64,000 nucleotides of DNA, from positions 1,860,001 through 1,924,000 of the forward strand of contig CM033741.1 in NCBI GenBank assembly GCA_019671005.1. The letters are read 5' to 3'. The DNA comes from Hibiscus mutabilis. Its lineage: Eukaryota; Streptophyta; Magnoliopsida; Malvales; Malvaceae. Shown here piece after piece: positions 1 to 12,222 of the stretch. How positions within the stretch are numbered: position 1 is the stretch's first letter; each line of letters begins with the position of its first letter. Both the position numbers and the translations under genes were made by a program. The notes beneath the pieces were generated by a model that was given only the letters and a program-made list of their open reading frames with translations, did not search any database and had not been told where the DNA came from.

Positions 1-2011
1 GGTCGACGAAACACGATGGTGTTTGGTGGCCTCACCTTCCTTGCTGGGGCAGCTATTAACGGTGGCGCTGCTAATGTTGCCATGCTTATCCTAGGCCGTA
101 TCTTGCTTGGATTTGGGGTTGGTTTCACCAATCAGGTAATTATTGCTTGCTGTTCCATTTTTTTTTAATTTCAAAGTGTTCCCTTTTCTACAAACACATG
201 CACGATATTTACATTATAGGTATTAAGTTTGACCTAAGTCTTCCCGGCAAACAATGCATATGTTTGTAGGATCTGAAGATCCTAATTTAGACACGCTGGA
301 TATCAATTTGATCATTAATTAAATCTAGTGGTAATTTATAATACAAGTAATATTTAAGTCTTCCATCCAAAGCAAAATAGTAACATGTAAAAGTCCAACT
401 TTGAGCACACGTGCAATAGTAAATGCACTAACAATGTTTACATATAATAATTAAATTTTGATAGAGTTTGGTATAAAGAATCAATTTAGACACCAAGCAA
501 CCATATTACATCGGTTGGCCAAGCTGCTCATATTTGTTCCTTCTTATTTTTTTTAGATTCGGTAGGATCACCTTCTTCCATTCTCTAAAGTTTCCCCTTT
601 CCCTTATCTCTAGATAAAATTAGAATTAGAATTTGTAAAAAAAATTCAATTCAGACACGAATTCACGTAATTGTAAATTTATTGTTAGGTTTGTAAAAAA
701 AAACATTATTGTAGGGTTTCCTTTTGTCTTTTTATACTTTTATAAATCTTTAATTAAAATTTTAAAAACTCATTATTTCGAACCCATGACCAAAAACTTT
801 TATACACAATTTTTTTTATTTTTTCTTGGTTCGGAAAATATGCTTTAGCCTTAAAATTTATTGTAAATCTCCAATGAAGGCAACTCCTGTATACCTCTCG
901 GAAGTGGCACCAGCAAAATGGCGGGGAGCATTCAACACAGGCTTCCAATTCTTCATAGGCATAGGGGTGGTGGCAGCCAACTGCATAAACTTCGGCACTG
1001 CTAAACGAAATTGGGGCTGGCGTCTCTCTCTCGGCCTGGCCGTAGTACCAGCTGTCATCATGACAATAGGCGCACTCCTCATTTCGGACACTCCCAGCAG
1101 CCTAATTCAACGAGGCAAACTGGAGCAAGCCCGACATTCTCTTCGTAAAGTCCGAGGGAAAGATTGCGATGTGGAATCCGAGCTCACCGAGCTTAGGAAG
1201 GCCAGTAACGTAGCCAAAGAGGCAAATCAAGAACCCTTTGTGACCATTTTTGAGAGGCAATATAGGCCTCACCTGGTCATGTCAATTGCCATACCATTTT
1301 TCCAACAACTTACAGGGATTAACATCATTGCATTCTATGCACCAGTTCTATTCCAATCAGTTGGTTTCGGAAGCGATTCAGCTTTGATAGCGGCTATCAT
1401 ATTGGGGTTAGTTAATCTCGCATCAATCCTCGTTTCAGCCGGCATAGTCGATCGGTTTGGTCGGAGGTTTTTGTTCATAGAAGGTGGAATTCAAATGTTT
1501 GTCTGTCAGGTATGCATTTGCTTTTGTTATTTTTCAAAAAAAAGATAAAATTATCAAATGCTAAATTTATACTGTTTGGTGGAATTTCGTAAAGGTCGGG
1601 GTGGCCGTGGTGCTAGCAGTAACAACGGGTGTTACGGGCACAAAGGAAATCAGCAAGGGCTACGCCATACTTGTACTGGTTCTAATGTGCGTCTACGCGT
1701 CTGGATTTGGTTGGTCTTGGGGTCCTCTCAGTTGGCTCATTCCAAGTGAAATATTCCCTATCAAAATTCGACCCACCGGCCAAAGCATCAGCGTCGCTGT
1801 GAACTTCGCCACCACCTTTGTGCTTTCCCAAACCTTTTTGACCATGCTTTGCCACTTCAAATATGGGACCTTCTTGTTCTACGCTGCGTGGAACGCCTTG
1901 ATGACCATTTTCGTTGCCCTCTTCTTGCCCGAAACCAAAGGCATTCCTCTCGACTCCATGAATTCAGTTTGGGAGAAGCACTGGTATTGGAGTCGCTTTG
2001 TTTGTGGTTAA
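1..2011 (+). CDS. STP-type sugar/H+ symporter, 5' end missing
   Basis: Plasma-membrane monosaccharide/proton symporter of the sugar transport protein (STP) branch of the major facilitator superfamily. Three exons are visible: 1-135, 880-1509 and 1595-2011 (TAA 2009-2011). All junctions are GT-AG and in phase, giving 393 residues. STPs are usually about 500-520 residues, so roughly 115-120 N-terminal residues lie left of the window. Seen motifs: GRILLGFGVGF and YLSEVAPAKWRGA early, QQLTGINIIAFYAPVLF mid-protein (the sugar-binding helix signature), DRFGRR, a WGPLSWLIPSEIFP stretch, and PETKGIPLD near the C-terminus. The hydrophobic-segment pattern fits the last nine or so helices of a 12-helix carrier. 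No stop or frameshift interrupts the visible part. Family assignment is strong; the paralogue and the exact hexose substrate cannot be told. The 744-bp first intron is AT-rich and shows nothing else. Confidence 0.9.
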
Positions 2012-2399
2012 CGACTTAATACCAACGTTGTTTCTAATTATGTTGATTCATTATCATATATCGATTATAGCATTTAGGTTACTTCATTTTAAAATTAATG
2101 TCCGTTATACATTTAACAATTTAGTGAATTGGTTGTTACAATCGATAAATAAAATTATTTGTTTGTAACTTTTTTAAAATTCAAAGATCTATTTATAATC
2201 TTCTTAATAATTAAGTTACATATGATGTAATTTACTCTTGTTAAAATTAAACGGTGACAGTGGTAAGTTTTAGAGTTCTCAATAGTATTTAATGGGAGTA
2301 AGATGGATGTTGCCCAGTTATTCGATCTCTGCACTCAACGTCTGAACTGGTGAATTAGTTGGATGCTCTCTTAATTTTAGTTATGTAATTTGTAAACAG
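2012..2399. other. 3' flank of the sugar transporter
   Basis: AT-rich sequence that should hold the 3' UTR of the transporter. No reading frame, RNA gene or clear repeat was seen. Confidence 0.5.
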
Positions 2400-2843
2400 G
2401 TGAAGGAAATGAAGCCAACTTGGAGCCCTCCCAGAGAATTAAAATTTAACACCTATGGAGCGGTTAATGGTAGTTTTGGTGAAGCCGAAATAGGTGGAGT
2501 TTTTGCATAATAAACGGTTGAGATGTTTAGTAACCTTTTCAAAATCAGTGACTCTACTACTGCTGAAATTTTGGCCATTATAGAAGCAGTTTCGATCTTC
2601 AGAAATTTTTGATGAGCCAAAAACTCAAAAGTGCTTATTGAAACAGACAACTAATTTTCGATGGAGTGGATTACACATCCCCATCTCTGTCTTACTGTGT
2701 TCAAACTATTAATCTTGTCATGCTTGAAGTTGTGCAAAGACATGAAGTGGCAAATCTCGTATGTGCCCAGAGAGTGTAACCCAATTGGGGATAACTTGGC
2801 AAATAAAAGATACGGCGAATGGTTGAATATTGTGAGTAGAGGT
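2400..2843 (+). pseudogene. LINE-type RNase H (RVT_3) remnant
   Basis: Degraded C-terminal RNase H-like domain of the kind found at the end of plant non-LTR retrotransposon ORF2 proteins. Conceptual translation gives, in order, a WSPP-x-x-LKFNTYGAVNG-like start, a GEAEIGGV core, DSTTAEILAIIEAV (the AEilAi helix), KNSKVLIETDN, and finally a VPRECNPIGDNLA-like tail. This is the usual order of the family. Stop codons and frame changes separate the blocks, so it cannot encode a protein. The similarity stops at 2843, where an LTR has inserted. Recognition rests on motif order, not on a search. Confidence 0.65.
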
Positions 2844-4059
2844 TGTTAGAGTATGCCCAAAGACCAATCATAAGATGATTGTAAATGACATTTGTTTTTA
2901 CCTTGTTCATTCATAAAGAGGCATTGCCATTATTATTTTTAGTTACAATTCTACGTGCATAAATAAACTGAATTATAATAAAGTCCTTAAAATAATATGA
3001 TTATTCTTAAATGTTCTTAATCGAGTATTATTGTGGAAATGAACAACAATAATGCATTAAGACTAATATGTAGTTGATTGATGACAAAGTGTTGTCATTG
3101 ACATGGAGGTGTCAAAATCAATACATAAGTATGTGTTAGAGAACGACATACGATATGAGCACGTTTCTTGGATTATTATGTGACAGTCACAACATTGCTC
3201 ATAGTGATAACTACATGTATGATCTTCATACTTGAGATCATCGTTATTTCAACATCGTGAGTGATATATTTTGATACAGTCAAACGTGTGTCGTAATTGA
3301 CTACTCTATAAAGACTGATATTAGATATATCACAATCTATGTAGTGGGATATGGTTGATCAAGATAAGATTTGTCCCTCCTACATAATAGGAGTAATATC
3401 ATAGGCCGCTTGATTGAGTGAGATTAGAAATGGTCATGCTTGAATAAGTTGATATGAGATATCATAGTTATTCGTTTATGTCTACTCAAGATATCAAGAA
3501 ATATTAGATGGACTATACAAGTGTGATTGTTCCATGACTTGTCTCCAATCTAAATATAAAGGACAAAAGGATGTAATATATGAAAAAGAGTTAATCACGA
3601 AAAAGGTATGTCGAATCATGATTTCTTGTAACTTAGGTGACAATGACATGTTGTTAGATGTCACTCATTGTTTGTAATATTAGAAATGTTCTAATATTTA
3701 CTACTAACGTTACATGAATCTACAGGATCACACCCACAATTGAAATGAACATATATTAAACGAATTATATATGTACAAATTTGTTGTACACGAATTTAGT
3801 TAAATTAATATATATTTGATATATATATATATAATTTAACCATTGGATAAATATTAAAAGAAAATAATTATTGTAATTATGACTCTTTTAATATATATAT
3901 AAATAATATAATTTGATTTAAATTAATATATATATTGAAATCCTAATTAAAGTTGAATTGAGATTATATATATATATTAAAATCTTAATTAGTTGAATTT
4001 GGATTATATATATTAATATATATTGAAATCTTAATTAAGTTAAATTGGGATTATATATA

Positions 4060-4107
<48 letters not shown>

Positions 4108-4553
4108 ATCCTACTTAAATTGAATTGAGATTATATATATTTAATATATATATTGAAATCCTAATTAAAGTTAAATTAGGATCATATATATTAATATATA
4201 TATTGAAATCCTAATATGAGTTGAATTAGGATTTCAAATGCTATATAAATGCATGAGAGATCTAGCAATCATTAATGCTTTTGAAAAAACCCTCTAAATT
4301 GTTTAGAGAGTTTTATATGCTCGTTTCAATTGGGTGAGCCACGTAGAGGTCGGAGCGTTATTGTTGCGGCTTAGAAATCGGCATCGTGGAATCGTGATTG
4401 GATATCTATCTCCTCCAAATTCAGAATTCTAGATTTTAAACAGGTAATTCTTCACCCTTATTCACTTCGATTCGTTTCTTGTACATGAATCTCTGGTGGT
4501 AATCGCGAGATAATTTTTCTGCTGCGCATGGGGTGTACTGGCCTGACCCAACA
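2844..4553 (+). mobile_element. Solo LTR (probably Copia-type), 1.7 kb
   Basis: Starts TGTTAGAGTATGCCC and ends TGACCCAACA, so it has the TG...CA ends of an LTR. It is flanked by GAGGT (2839-2843) and GAGGC (4554-4558), a 5-bp target duplication with one mismatch. No internal protein-coding region or second LTR is present, so it reads as a solo LTR left by recombination. The TATGCCCAAAGACCAAT start resembles LTRs that I know from Copia elements in several dicots; that assignment is from memory. It sits inside the RNase H remnant and contains an AT-rich degenerate tandem repeat. Confidence 0.6.
3905..4245. repeat. Degenerate AT-rich tandem repeat inside the LTR
   Basis: About five to six imperfect copies of a unit of roughly 55-70 bp, built from ATATATTGAAATCCTAATTA plus GAATTGGGATTATATATA. 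An uninterrupted (TA)n tract of about 20 units lies at about 4064-4103. Confidence 0.75.
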
Positions 4554-7031
4554 GAGGCAAAACCTATAATATCCAGTGGGGATTGATTTGAAAACATTCT
4601 GATCATGTAACACTTTAGCAATTTCTCATAGTTTTGCATTTCGGTTTAGTTGCTTAGATACACTGTTTTGTTCGATTGTAACACATTGATACAGTTTGCA
4701 CTCCTTTTCCTCCATCTTAAATTTAAAGAAGTTTTTTTTAACGAGACACGTATCAATATTCGCCTAATAATTTGACAATAAAATCTTGCTCTTTCAAAAA
4801 TAAAAGTTTACATTGGAGTGGTTAATGGTTTGCAGACTTCAGTTAACCAAATTATTGAGAATCAAATTACATAAAAAAAAGGAAGAACGTAAAAGGGAGA
4901 GGCAGACCAAAAGCTTGATGAAAGAGCTTAAATGTGTCAAACAAAAAATATATATAACAATAAATTTAGTGTCATATTATAAAAACAATGGTCTATGAGA
5001 TTTTCTTTTACGATTTAAAATTAATGCAACTTTATTTACACCAAATTTGTACTCATTAATATTATTTTAAAATTCAAATTTGATTTTTTTAGAAGCAATC
5101 GATATAAAAATGTGACGCTAATTGAGTTTTTAAATGGCTATTTAGTAGAATATGATTTTTATTATTTTATGTTAATTTATAAATAAAAATTTTAGTTTTA
5201 TTCCAAAGAAGCTCAAACCTGTGTCATCTTGTTGTATTAATTACATCTGAGAAATTAAAATTTAAAATTTAAAATAAAATTAATGAATACTACTTTGGTG
5301 CACACTCGATCCGAATAATTTTAAACTTTAAGAATGAATCATAAAAACCATTGTTATTCTAATACATAGATGATTTTTTAACCTATATTCAATTAATAAC
5401 GATGGCCACATAATGTTATGTCAACAACAAAAAATTATCTATTAAATTAATTACAATCAAATAAATGATATATAACATGATGTCTGATTAGTTCAAAATT
5501 AAAGAAATTGAAGCATGTCTTCGAGGGACTTTAACCTAGGCATGAGTGGTTGTGTAATATTTGTGGGTAACATTTCAAAATTAATGGGCACAAAATGAGA
5601 CAACAAAAATTAAAAAAAACTCAGAAAAATCAAATATAATTTAAAGACAAATATATAATTTGTCTTTATTCTAATTTCAAAACTTATTCACTTTATTCGA
5701 AATTCCATTCACTCATCATTTCTTTTATGAAACCGAAAAATCAATATAAATACATTACCTATACGATACATAGGTTTAAAATTCCGTAACAATATATCAA
5801 AGAAAAAAATCCCGTGACAATACTCGTTACCAAACCCCACATTTAGAATTACAACCCACAAAATGAGTTTGAATAAACCAAGCTTTTTATAATGTATCCG
5901 AACCGTAAACTTGTGAAATGAAATGCATATTTATCTATCTATATGATTATCTGCCATTCAAGTTGGGGCCACCGGGCCATAAGTGAAATTGAACCTATTC
6001 TAGCCTCCCTAGTTATTTTATTGACTGTTTGACCAACTTCTGCGGCGATTTATTAAGCCGTTGGACATATGAGAATGATGACTTTTAATTCCAATCCTAT
6101 TATCTGATATTTTTGAATTTATGTTATCTTCATCTCTCTAAACTTTAAAAAAAGTTAATTAAGTTGTCAGCTAACAACTTTAAAATTTAAATGTGTTAAC
6201 AAGGTTATTTCAGATATTGTTGAAATCCTAAGTAAAAATTTAAAAATAATCATATAATACGAAAGTATATTTCCTTACTTTAAACAATTAGTTTAACATT
6301 TCAGTAATAAACCATGAAAACATGATTAAATTTTATCAAATACGTTATTCTTATTATTTTTGTTAAGAAAACAACTAAAATAATAAATTGGGTCGAATGT
6401 GAGACTCTGAACTGGAGCTCATGCTGCTAAAAAAATCGATAATTAAACCCACACAAGATTTGCTGGTATCTTTAATAATTAAGAGATATGCATACTGAAA
6501 CAAGTAAACCTCAAATAATTCCTTTGTTAGAAACTATATATTAGGAATCCTTTTTCTTTCCTTCTTCTCGTTATACATCCAAGCAGATAACATATATCTT
6601 CCTGGGAAGTGAAATAGCAATGCCAGTTTAAACTTTATCATGATAAAATATCAAAGTTCTATAAACTGAACGAGAAATAAACAAAGAAAAAGAAAAGGAC
6701 CGTATATGTCAATTTTTTGGCAAACTTAATTAAAATGCACCACCAACCCTACTGTGATTCAAACTTCAAAGCTCTCTGCAATCCCTGCTGCATGCCCAGG
6801 TACCATACTCCATACATACATACATAGACATATGCATGCATGTATGTATAAAAATGAAATGCATAGAGTACCTTATGCTTGCGTATTGATATAGCAATGT
6901 ATATAGGGATCGCAATCCAACATATAACTATAAATAGATCGGGAATTGAATGCACCATTATATATATCTGCAGTAGTTAATTCATATGGATGAATATTCA
7001 ACATGCATTAACGTTACATCTTTCCTTAGAG
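4554..7031. other. Intergenic, no gene seen
   Basis: AT-rich, short unrelated open frames only. At about 6808-6849 there is a small CATACATACATA / TATGTATGCATG inverted repeat able to fold into a hairpin. No RNA gene, transposon end or conserved domain was recognised. Confidence 0.5.
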
Positions 7032-7048
7032 AAAAACAGTGGTCCCCG

Positions 7049-7305
7049 AACCTAACAAGTGATTCTAGTAGAAAAGCGGATGATGTTCATCTTAAGAGAC
7101 TCAGGTTCAAATTGCTTTGTCTTCAAGGTATATGTGCATAATCAAAAGGTTAAGAATATGTATGAACAAATACTACATTGTAATTACCATAAGACTATAA
7201 GAGACTCGGGTTCAAATTGCTTTGTCTTCAAGTTGTATGTGCATAGTCAAAAGGTTAAGAATATGTATGAACAAATACTACATTGTAATTACCATAAAAC
7301 TATTA
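7049..7305 (+). mobile_element. SINE-like element with TSD
   Basis: Flanked by a 17-bp direct repeat, AAAAACAGTGGTCCCCG at 7032-7048 and AAAAACGGTGGTCCCCG at 7306-7322 (one mismatch), as expected for a target duplication. The start holds a pol III A-box-like block (about 7065-7078) and a B-box-like GGTTCAAAT at about 7105. The 3' end runs into an A tract. Without the internal 105-bp duplication it would be about 150 bp, a normal plant SINE length. The assignment is from structure only. Confidence 0.6.
7094..7303 (+). repeat. 105-bp tandem duplication
   Basis: Two copies, 7094-7198 and 7199-7303, about 95% identical. Each begins AAGAGACTC and includes the GGTTCAAATTGC B-box-like block. The period is a multiple of three, which explains why an open frame appears to cross it; I do not regard that frame as a gene. 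Confidence 0.9.
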
Positions 7306-7322
7306 AAAAACGGTGGTCCCCG

Positions 7323-8090
7323 TTTCGGGTTTCCCCCACAGATAAATGCTGCACTTATTCTTCAGCTTCAGTACTCTCTTGACACCCTTCTTCAGTTTTG
7401 ATGATCATCAGTTGTAATAAGTGTAGTAATATTATTTCAGTTAAAAACAAAAATCTAGATAAACATGTCGGATTAAATAAAAAATAATTATGAGTGCAAT
7501 TAAACAAAGAACCAGGTTTCTGAGATGCGTGATCTAAATTATGTTAATTAATTAAGATATTAATTATATATATACCTGACCGGATACCATGCATGAATCT
7601 TGCATGGACGAATAAGTATATTGTGAGAGAGTTTTGTTGGATATTTATTATATTTGGTTGAACTCAATTATTGAACGTAATATGTTTAGACGATAACTTC
7701 AAGAGACAAATTAAGAACTAATTATTGGTTCGTTTTTTGCCTTGTGTTTTTTATATTAAAAAATGTTGCGTGTATGTGTATGTTTTGACGGAGGATAGTC
7801 TCATTACTCTCATATTTTCAGAGTTGTTGAGCAGTAGTAATTAAGGGGAGAATGACATACCATCACATTACAAACATAACAATTAAAGCACCAATTGATG
7901 GGTTTATTAACAAAGTGACAAGGGGATTAAAAACATGTATTTTTTTTACCAAAGATTAAAAGCGTGTATACATTTGGGATCTAAAGGATTCACATGTGGT
8001 TTATTAGTGAGAGTGGTAGATTCTGACACTTATTCTCATAAGTAGAGCCGTAGAGGGGGAGATTCTAGGGTGAAACCTCTAAATTGAGGC
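7323..8090. other. Intergenic, no gene seen
   Basis: AT-rich spacer between the SINE-like element and the satellite array. Nothing recognised. Confidence 0.5.
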
Positions 8091-8105
8091 TAATTTAAGG
8101 CTAAT
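8091..8105. repeat. 15-bp inverted repeat bracketing the satellite
   Basis: TAATTTAAGGCTAAT here is the exact reverse complement of 11823-11837. The two copies lie just outside the two ends of the satellite array, 3.7 kb apart. They could be termini of a mobile element carrying the array, or chance in AT-rich DNA. Confidence 0.6.
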
Positions 8106-8111
8106 CGGTTC

Positions 8112-11100
8112 TTTAGGTTATATGTTTGTACATAAATCCTTACGAGCTATATACATAAATGGTTACAGAAATTATAAGAAATTATGTATATACATAAAAC
8201 ATTACGATGTAAGAATTTATGTACATACATAGTTGCTTACAAGAAAACCTAATTCCTTACACTCTTGGAAAAGATTTCAGTAGGTACCAAAATTTTTAAG
8301 CTTTATACGTAACTTATTACAACTTTTGTAAGGAAAGAAGTAGGTACCGAATTCTTTACACTTGGACACAAAAGCCAAAACTAGCTCAACTAAGTGTAAG
8401 AATTTATGTACATACATAGTTTCTTACAAGAAAACCTAATTCCATATACTCTTGGTAAAGATTTCAGTAGGTACCTAAATTCTTAAGCTTTATACGTAAC
8501 TTATTACAACTTTTGCAATGAAAGAAGTAGGCACCGAATTCTTTACACTTGAACACCAAAGCCAAAAGTAGCTTAACTAAGTGTAAGAATTTATGTATAT
8601 ACATAGTTGCTTAAGAGAAAACCCAATTCCCTACACTCTTGGTAATGATTTCAGCAGGTACCTAAATTCTTAAGCTTTATACGTAACTTATTACAACTTT
8701 GTAAGGAAAGAAGTAGGTACAAAATTCATTACACTTGAACACCAAAGCCAAAAGAAGCTCAACTAAGTGTAAGAATTTATGTACATACATAGTAGCTTAC
8801 AAGAAAACCTAATCCCTTACACTCTTGGTAAAGATTTCAGTAGGTACCTAAATTCTTAAGCTTTATATGTAACTTATTACAAATGTTGTAATAAAAAAAG
8901 TACGTATCGAATTCTTTACACTTGAACACCAAAGCCAAAAGTAGCTCAACTAAGTGTAAGAATTTATGTACATATATAGTTGCTTACAAGAAAACCTAAT
9001 TCCTTATACTCTTGCTAAGGATTTCACTAGGTACCTAAATTCTTAAGCTATACATGTAACTTGTTACAACTTTTGTAATGAAAAAAGTAGGTACCGAATT
9101 CTTTACACTTGAACACCAAAGCCAAAAGTAGCTCAACTAAGTGTAAGAATTTATGTACATACATAGTTGCTTACAAAAAACCTAATTCCTTGCACTCTTG
9201 GTAAGGATTTCAGTAGGTACCTAAATTCTTAAGCTTTATACGTAACTTATTACAACTTTTGTAATGAAAGAAGTAGGTACAAAATTCATTACACTTGAAC
9301 ACCAAAGCCAAAAGAAGCTCAACTAAGTGTAAGAATTTATGTACATACATAGTTGCTTACAAGAAAACCTAATCCCTTACACTCTTGGTAAGGATTTCAG
9401 TAGGTACCTAAATTCTTAAGCTTTATACGTAACTTATTACAAATGTTGTAATAAAAAAAATACGTACCGAATTCTTTACACTTGAACACCAAAGCCAAAA
9501 GTAGCTCAACTAAGTGTAAGAATTTATGTACATACATAGTTGCTTACAAGAAAACCTAATTCCTTATACTCTTGCTAAGGATTTCAGTAGGTACTTAAAT
9601 TCTTAAGCTTTATACGTAACTTGTTACAATTTTTGTAATGAAAAAAAGTAGGTACCAAATTCTTTACACTTGAACACCGAAACCAAAAGTAGCTTAACTA
9701 AGTGTAAGAATTTATGTACATACACAGTTGCTTACGAGAAAACCTAATCCCTTACACTCTTAGTAAGGATTTCAGTAGGTACCTAAATTCTTAAGCTTTA
9801 TACGTAACTTATTACAAATGTTGTAATAAAAAAGTACGTACCGAATTCTTTACACTTGAACACCAAAGCCAGAAGTAGTTCAACTAAGTGTAAGAATTTA
9901 TGTACATACATAGTTGCTTACAAGAAAACCTAATTCCTTATACTCTTGCTAGGGATTTCAGTAGGTACCTAGATTCTTAAGCTTTATACGTAACTTGTTA
10001 CAACTTTTGTAATGAAAAAATTAGGTATCGAATTCTTTACACTTGAACACCAAAGCCAAAAGTAGCTTAACTAAGTGTAAGAATTTATGTACATACATAG
10101 TTGCTTATAAGAAAACCTAATTCCTTACACTCTTGGTAAGGATTTCAGTAGGTACCTAAATTCTTAAGCTTTATAAGTAACTTATTACAACTTTTGTAAT
10201 GAAAGAAGTAGATATAGAATTATTTACACTTGAACACCAAAGCCAAAAGAAACTCAACTAAGTGTAAGAATTTATGTACATACATAGTTGCTTACAAGAA
10301 AACCTAATCTCTTACACTATTGGTAAGGATTTCAGTAGGTACCTAAATTCTTAAGCTTTATACATAACTTATTACAAATATTGTAATAAAAAAAGTAGGT
10401 ACCGAATTCTTTACACTTGAACACCAAAGCCAAAAGTAGCTCAACTAAGTGTAAGAATTTATGTACATGCATAGTTGCTTTCAAGAAAACCTAATTCCTT
10501 ATACTCTTGCTAAGGATTTCAGTAAGTACCTAAATTCTTAAGCTTTATACGTAACTTGTTACAACTTTTGTAATGAAAAAAAATAGGTACTGAATTCTTT
10601 ACACTTGAACACCAAAGCCAAAAGAAGCTCAACTAAGTGTAAGAATTTATGTACATACATAGTTGCTTACAAGTAAACCTAATCCTTTACACTCTTGGCA
10701 GGGATTTCAGTAGGTACCTAAATTCTTAAGCTTTATACGTAACTTATTACAAATGTTTTAATAAAAAAGTAGATATCGAATTCTTTACACTTGAACACCA
10801 AAGCCAAAAGTAGCTCAACTAAATGTAAGAATTTATGTACATACATAGTTGCTTTCAAGAAAACCTAATTCCTTATACTCTTGCTAAGGATTTCAGTAGG
10901 TACCTAAATTCTTAAGCTTTATACGTAACTTGTTACAACATTTGTAATGAAAAAAGTAGGTACCGAATTCTTTACACTTGAACACCAAAGCCAAAAGAAG
11001 CTCAACTAAGTGTAAGAATTTATGTACATACATAGTTGCTTACAAGAAAACCTAATCCCTTACACTCTTGGTAAGGATTTCCGTAGGTACCTAAATTCTT

Positions 11101-11716
11101 AAGCTTTATACGTAATTTATTACAAATGTTGTAATAAAATAGTAGGTATCAAATTCTTTACACTTGAACACCAAAGCCAAAAGTAGCTCAACTAAGTGTA
11201 AGAATTTATGTACATACATAGTTGCTTACAAGAAAACCTAATTCCTTATACTCTTGCTATGGATTTTAGTAGATACCTAAATTATTAAGCTTTATACCTA
11301 ACTTGTTACAACTTTTGTAATAAAAAAGTAGGTCCGAATTCTTTACACTTGAACACCAAAGCCAAAAGTATCTTAACTAAGTGTAAGAATTTATGTACAT
11401 ACATAGTTGCTTACTAGAAAACCTAATTCCTTACGCTCTTGGTAAGGATTTCAGTAGGTACCTAAATTCTTAAGCTTTATATGTAACTTATTACAAATTT
11501 TGTAATGAAAGAAGTAGGTACCGAATTCTTTACCGTTGAACACCAAAGGCAAAAGTAGCTTAACTAAGTGTAAGAATTTATGTGCACACATAGTTGCTTA
11601 CAAGAAAACCTAATTCCTTACTTGGTAAGGATTTCAGTAGGTACCTAAATTCTTAAGCTTTATACGTAACTTGTTACAACTTTTGTAATGAAAAAAGTAG
11701 GTACCGAATTTTTTAC
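8112..11716. repeat. ~187-bp satellite array with higher-order structure
   Basis: About 19 tandem copies of an AT-rich monomer of about 187 bp; the phrase AAGTGTAAGAATTTATGTAC recurs at about 8393, 8580, 8766, 8951, 9141, 9325 and so on to about 11570. Each monomer carries the palindromic words GGTACC and CTTAAG. Variants are not random. Type C has TTATTACAACTTTTGTAATGAAAG, type A has ATTACAAATGTTGTAATAA with AATCCCTTACACTC, and type B has CTTGTTACAAC with CTTATACTCTTGC. They follow in C-A-B trimers and A-B dimers. The first ~100 bp and the last copy are degenerate. No coding capacity was seen. Confidence 0.92.
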
Positions 11717-12050
11717 CCTATTACTGAGGTTACCGGTTCACCGAGTATACCTTTTTATTTTTTTAATCCAAGGGTTCAAAATGATTCATCTAAATCTAAG
11801 GGTCAAAAAAACAAAGCCTTATATTAGCCTTAAATTAACCGGTTTTGCTTTTAGACAAATCCATGTAGAGTGAAGGGAGAAGAGGAACATAAATGAAGGG
11901 AACAAGAGTTGGGTTGAGAGCATTAAAACACGACAAGACCATGAAATCGAAAGATGTTGAAGAATCTATCAAAAAGAAAGATGTTGAAGAAAGCGAGGTG
12001 AGTTTCTGATGGTCATAGGCCCAGTCCGCCACGTTATCAATGTTTCCAAC

Positions 12051-12222
12051 AATGATAATTATTTATTTCATTAATTTTTTATGACATGTTTTTACCAAGT
12101 GGATCTTTAATTATATTTACTGTAAATTAAATTTAAAAAATAATTTTTACCAAGTGAAAAATCACTTGACAAAAATATGATATGAAAAAAATTAATAAAA
12201 TATATTTTTTATTGGTTGGACC
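12051..12222. mobile_element. Short foldback MITE
   Basis: Arms beginning CCAACAAT and ending TTGGTTGG pair over about 60 bp each, including ATTAATTTTTTATGACATG versus the complement of the 3' arm, and CCAAGTG / CACTTG nearer the centre. About 170 bp, AT-rich, no coding capacity. Ends are approximate. Confidence 0.55.

Noticed and set aside
7100..7115. tRNA gene suggested by the GGTTCAAAT box
   Set aside because: No acceptor stem or anticodon arm can be folded; the target duplication points to a SINE.
7094..7382. 107-residue open frame across the tandem duplication
   Set aside because: It exists because the period is a multiple of three; composition and context are those of a SINE.
8112..11716. 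Regular spaced repeats that might suggest a CRISPR array
   Set aside because: The whole ~187-bp unit repeats with no unique spacers, and the genome is a plant.
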